A DNA stretch of 5,449 nucleotides, taken from the NCBI GenBank assembly GCA_023139225.1, contig JAGLNZ010000705.1:1-5449 (forward strand), written 5' to 3'. Every line of letters begins with the position of its first letter. Position 1 is the stretch's first letter. The DNA is from Desulfobacula sp. (lineage in GTDB: Bacteria > Desulfobacterota > Desulfobacteria > Desulfobacterales > Desulfobacteraceae). The notes under the pieces are model-generated. The model searched no databases, was not told the origin of the DNA, and worked only from the letters and a program-made list of their open reading frames with translations. Of this stretch, positions 5,004 through 5,449 are shown one piece after another. Made by a program: the position numbers and the translations under genes.

Positions 5004-5449
5004 ATGGCATTTATTTCTACTGGTTATAATCCAGCAAAACCGATGGAAAACAGAATTTCAGACATCGGTCCCAGAGACTATAATGAGTTTTATCCTCCTG
5101 TGATTGCTAAAAATAAAGGCAAATGGTCTCACCATGAAATCCTTGAACCGGGTGTACTGGTGCATGTAGCAGATTCAGGAGATGAAGTATATACAGTAAG
5201 AACTGGTGGTTGCCGATTGATGAGTACCACTCATATCAATGAAATCTGCGAAATTGCCGATAAACATTGTGACGGCCATGTTCGTTTCACCACTCGTAAT
5301 AATATCGAGTTCATGGTTGATTCAAAAGATAAACTTGAGCCCCTTAAAAACGATCTGGCTTCCAGAAAGTTTGATGGTGGTTCTAATAAATTTCCCATCG
5401 GCGGAACCGGTGCAGGCGTGACCAATATTGTTCATACACAGGGCTGGAT
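5004..5449 (+). CDS. dsrB: Dissimilatory sulfite reductase, beta subunit (3' end outside window)
   Basis: DsrB pairs with DsrA in the alpha2beta2 core and carries the catalytically active siroheme in characterised enzymes. The window holds the first 148 residues; the family's usual length is about 380. The N-terminus MAFISTGYNPAKPMENRI, then IGPRDYNEFYPPVIAKNKG (21-39), HEILEPGVLVHVADSGD (44-60), RFTTRNNIEFMV (94-105) and GGTGAGVTNIVHTQGW (133-148) are typical DsrB blocks. The frame is open to the window edge with no frameshift. The siroheme/[4Fe-4S] cysteines and the ferredoxin domain lie beyond the edge and cannot be checked. The start is fixed by the GGGAG 7 nt upstream and the family's conserved MAFIS opening. 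Confidence 0.98.
   Translation, partial: MAFISTGYNPAKPMENRISDIGPRDYNEFYPPVIAKNKGKWSHHEILEPGVLVHVADSGDEVYTVRTGGCRLMSTTHINEICEIADKHCDGHVRFTTRNNIEFMVDSKDKLEPLKNDLASRKFDGGSNKFPIGGTGAGVTNIVHTQGW

Noticed and set aside
1..5449. CRISPR arrays, tRNA or rRNA genes, insertion sequences, phage attachment sites
   Set aside because: No regularly spaced repeats, cloverleaf-like segments, transposase motifs or terminal inverted repeats were seen, and nearly all of the window is accounted for by ordinary coding sequence.

Overview
The window comes from a moderately AT-rich sulfate-reducing bacterium. Its right end carries dsrA, complete, followed by the first third of dsrB. The protein sequences look like the reductive, bacterial Dsr type found in Desulfobacteraceae/Desulfobacterales (Desulfobacter/Desulfobacula-like). 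That placement rests on recalled family resemblance, not on a search.

Layout, left to right. (1) Positions 1-312: the 3' end of a plus-strand gene, possibly a YkgJ-type cysteine-cluster protein, with its N-terminus outside the window. (2) Positions 331-366: a strong hairpin between convergent genes. (3) Positions 370-1404, minus strand: a dihydrodipicolinate synthase (DapA) family enzyme with all the catalytic residues and a C-terminal extension. (4) Positions 1405-1611: a divergent intergenic region with overlapping inverted repeats and a good sigma-70-like promoter facing right. (5) Positions 1612-2283: a five-unit tetratricopeptide-repeat (TPR) protein. (6) Positions 2283-3470: an unrecognised 395-aa protein whose start overlaps the TPR stop codon (TAATG), with faint resemblance to a degenerate kinase/phosphotransferase fold. 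(7) Positions 3471-3662: the dsr control region, with an A/T tract, a TTGACA promoter, a long structured leader and a perfect GGAGG. (8) Positions 3663-4988: dsrA. (9) Position 5004 to the window edge: dsrB, 15 nt after dsrA.

How they may work together: DsrA and DsrB form the siroheme/[4Fe-4S] dissimilatory sulfite reductase, the terminal reductive enzyme of sulfate respiration. The TPR gene and the 395-aa gene form a translationally coupled pair in the same orientation just upstream. They have their own promoter, and no strong terminator separates them from dsrAB. This pair is the least explained part of the window and a candidate for a Dsr-associated accessory function, but that link rests on position only. 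The DapA-like gene is divergent and probably an independent lysine/diaminopimelate or related aldolase function.
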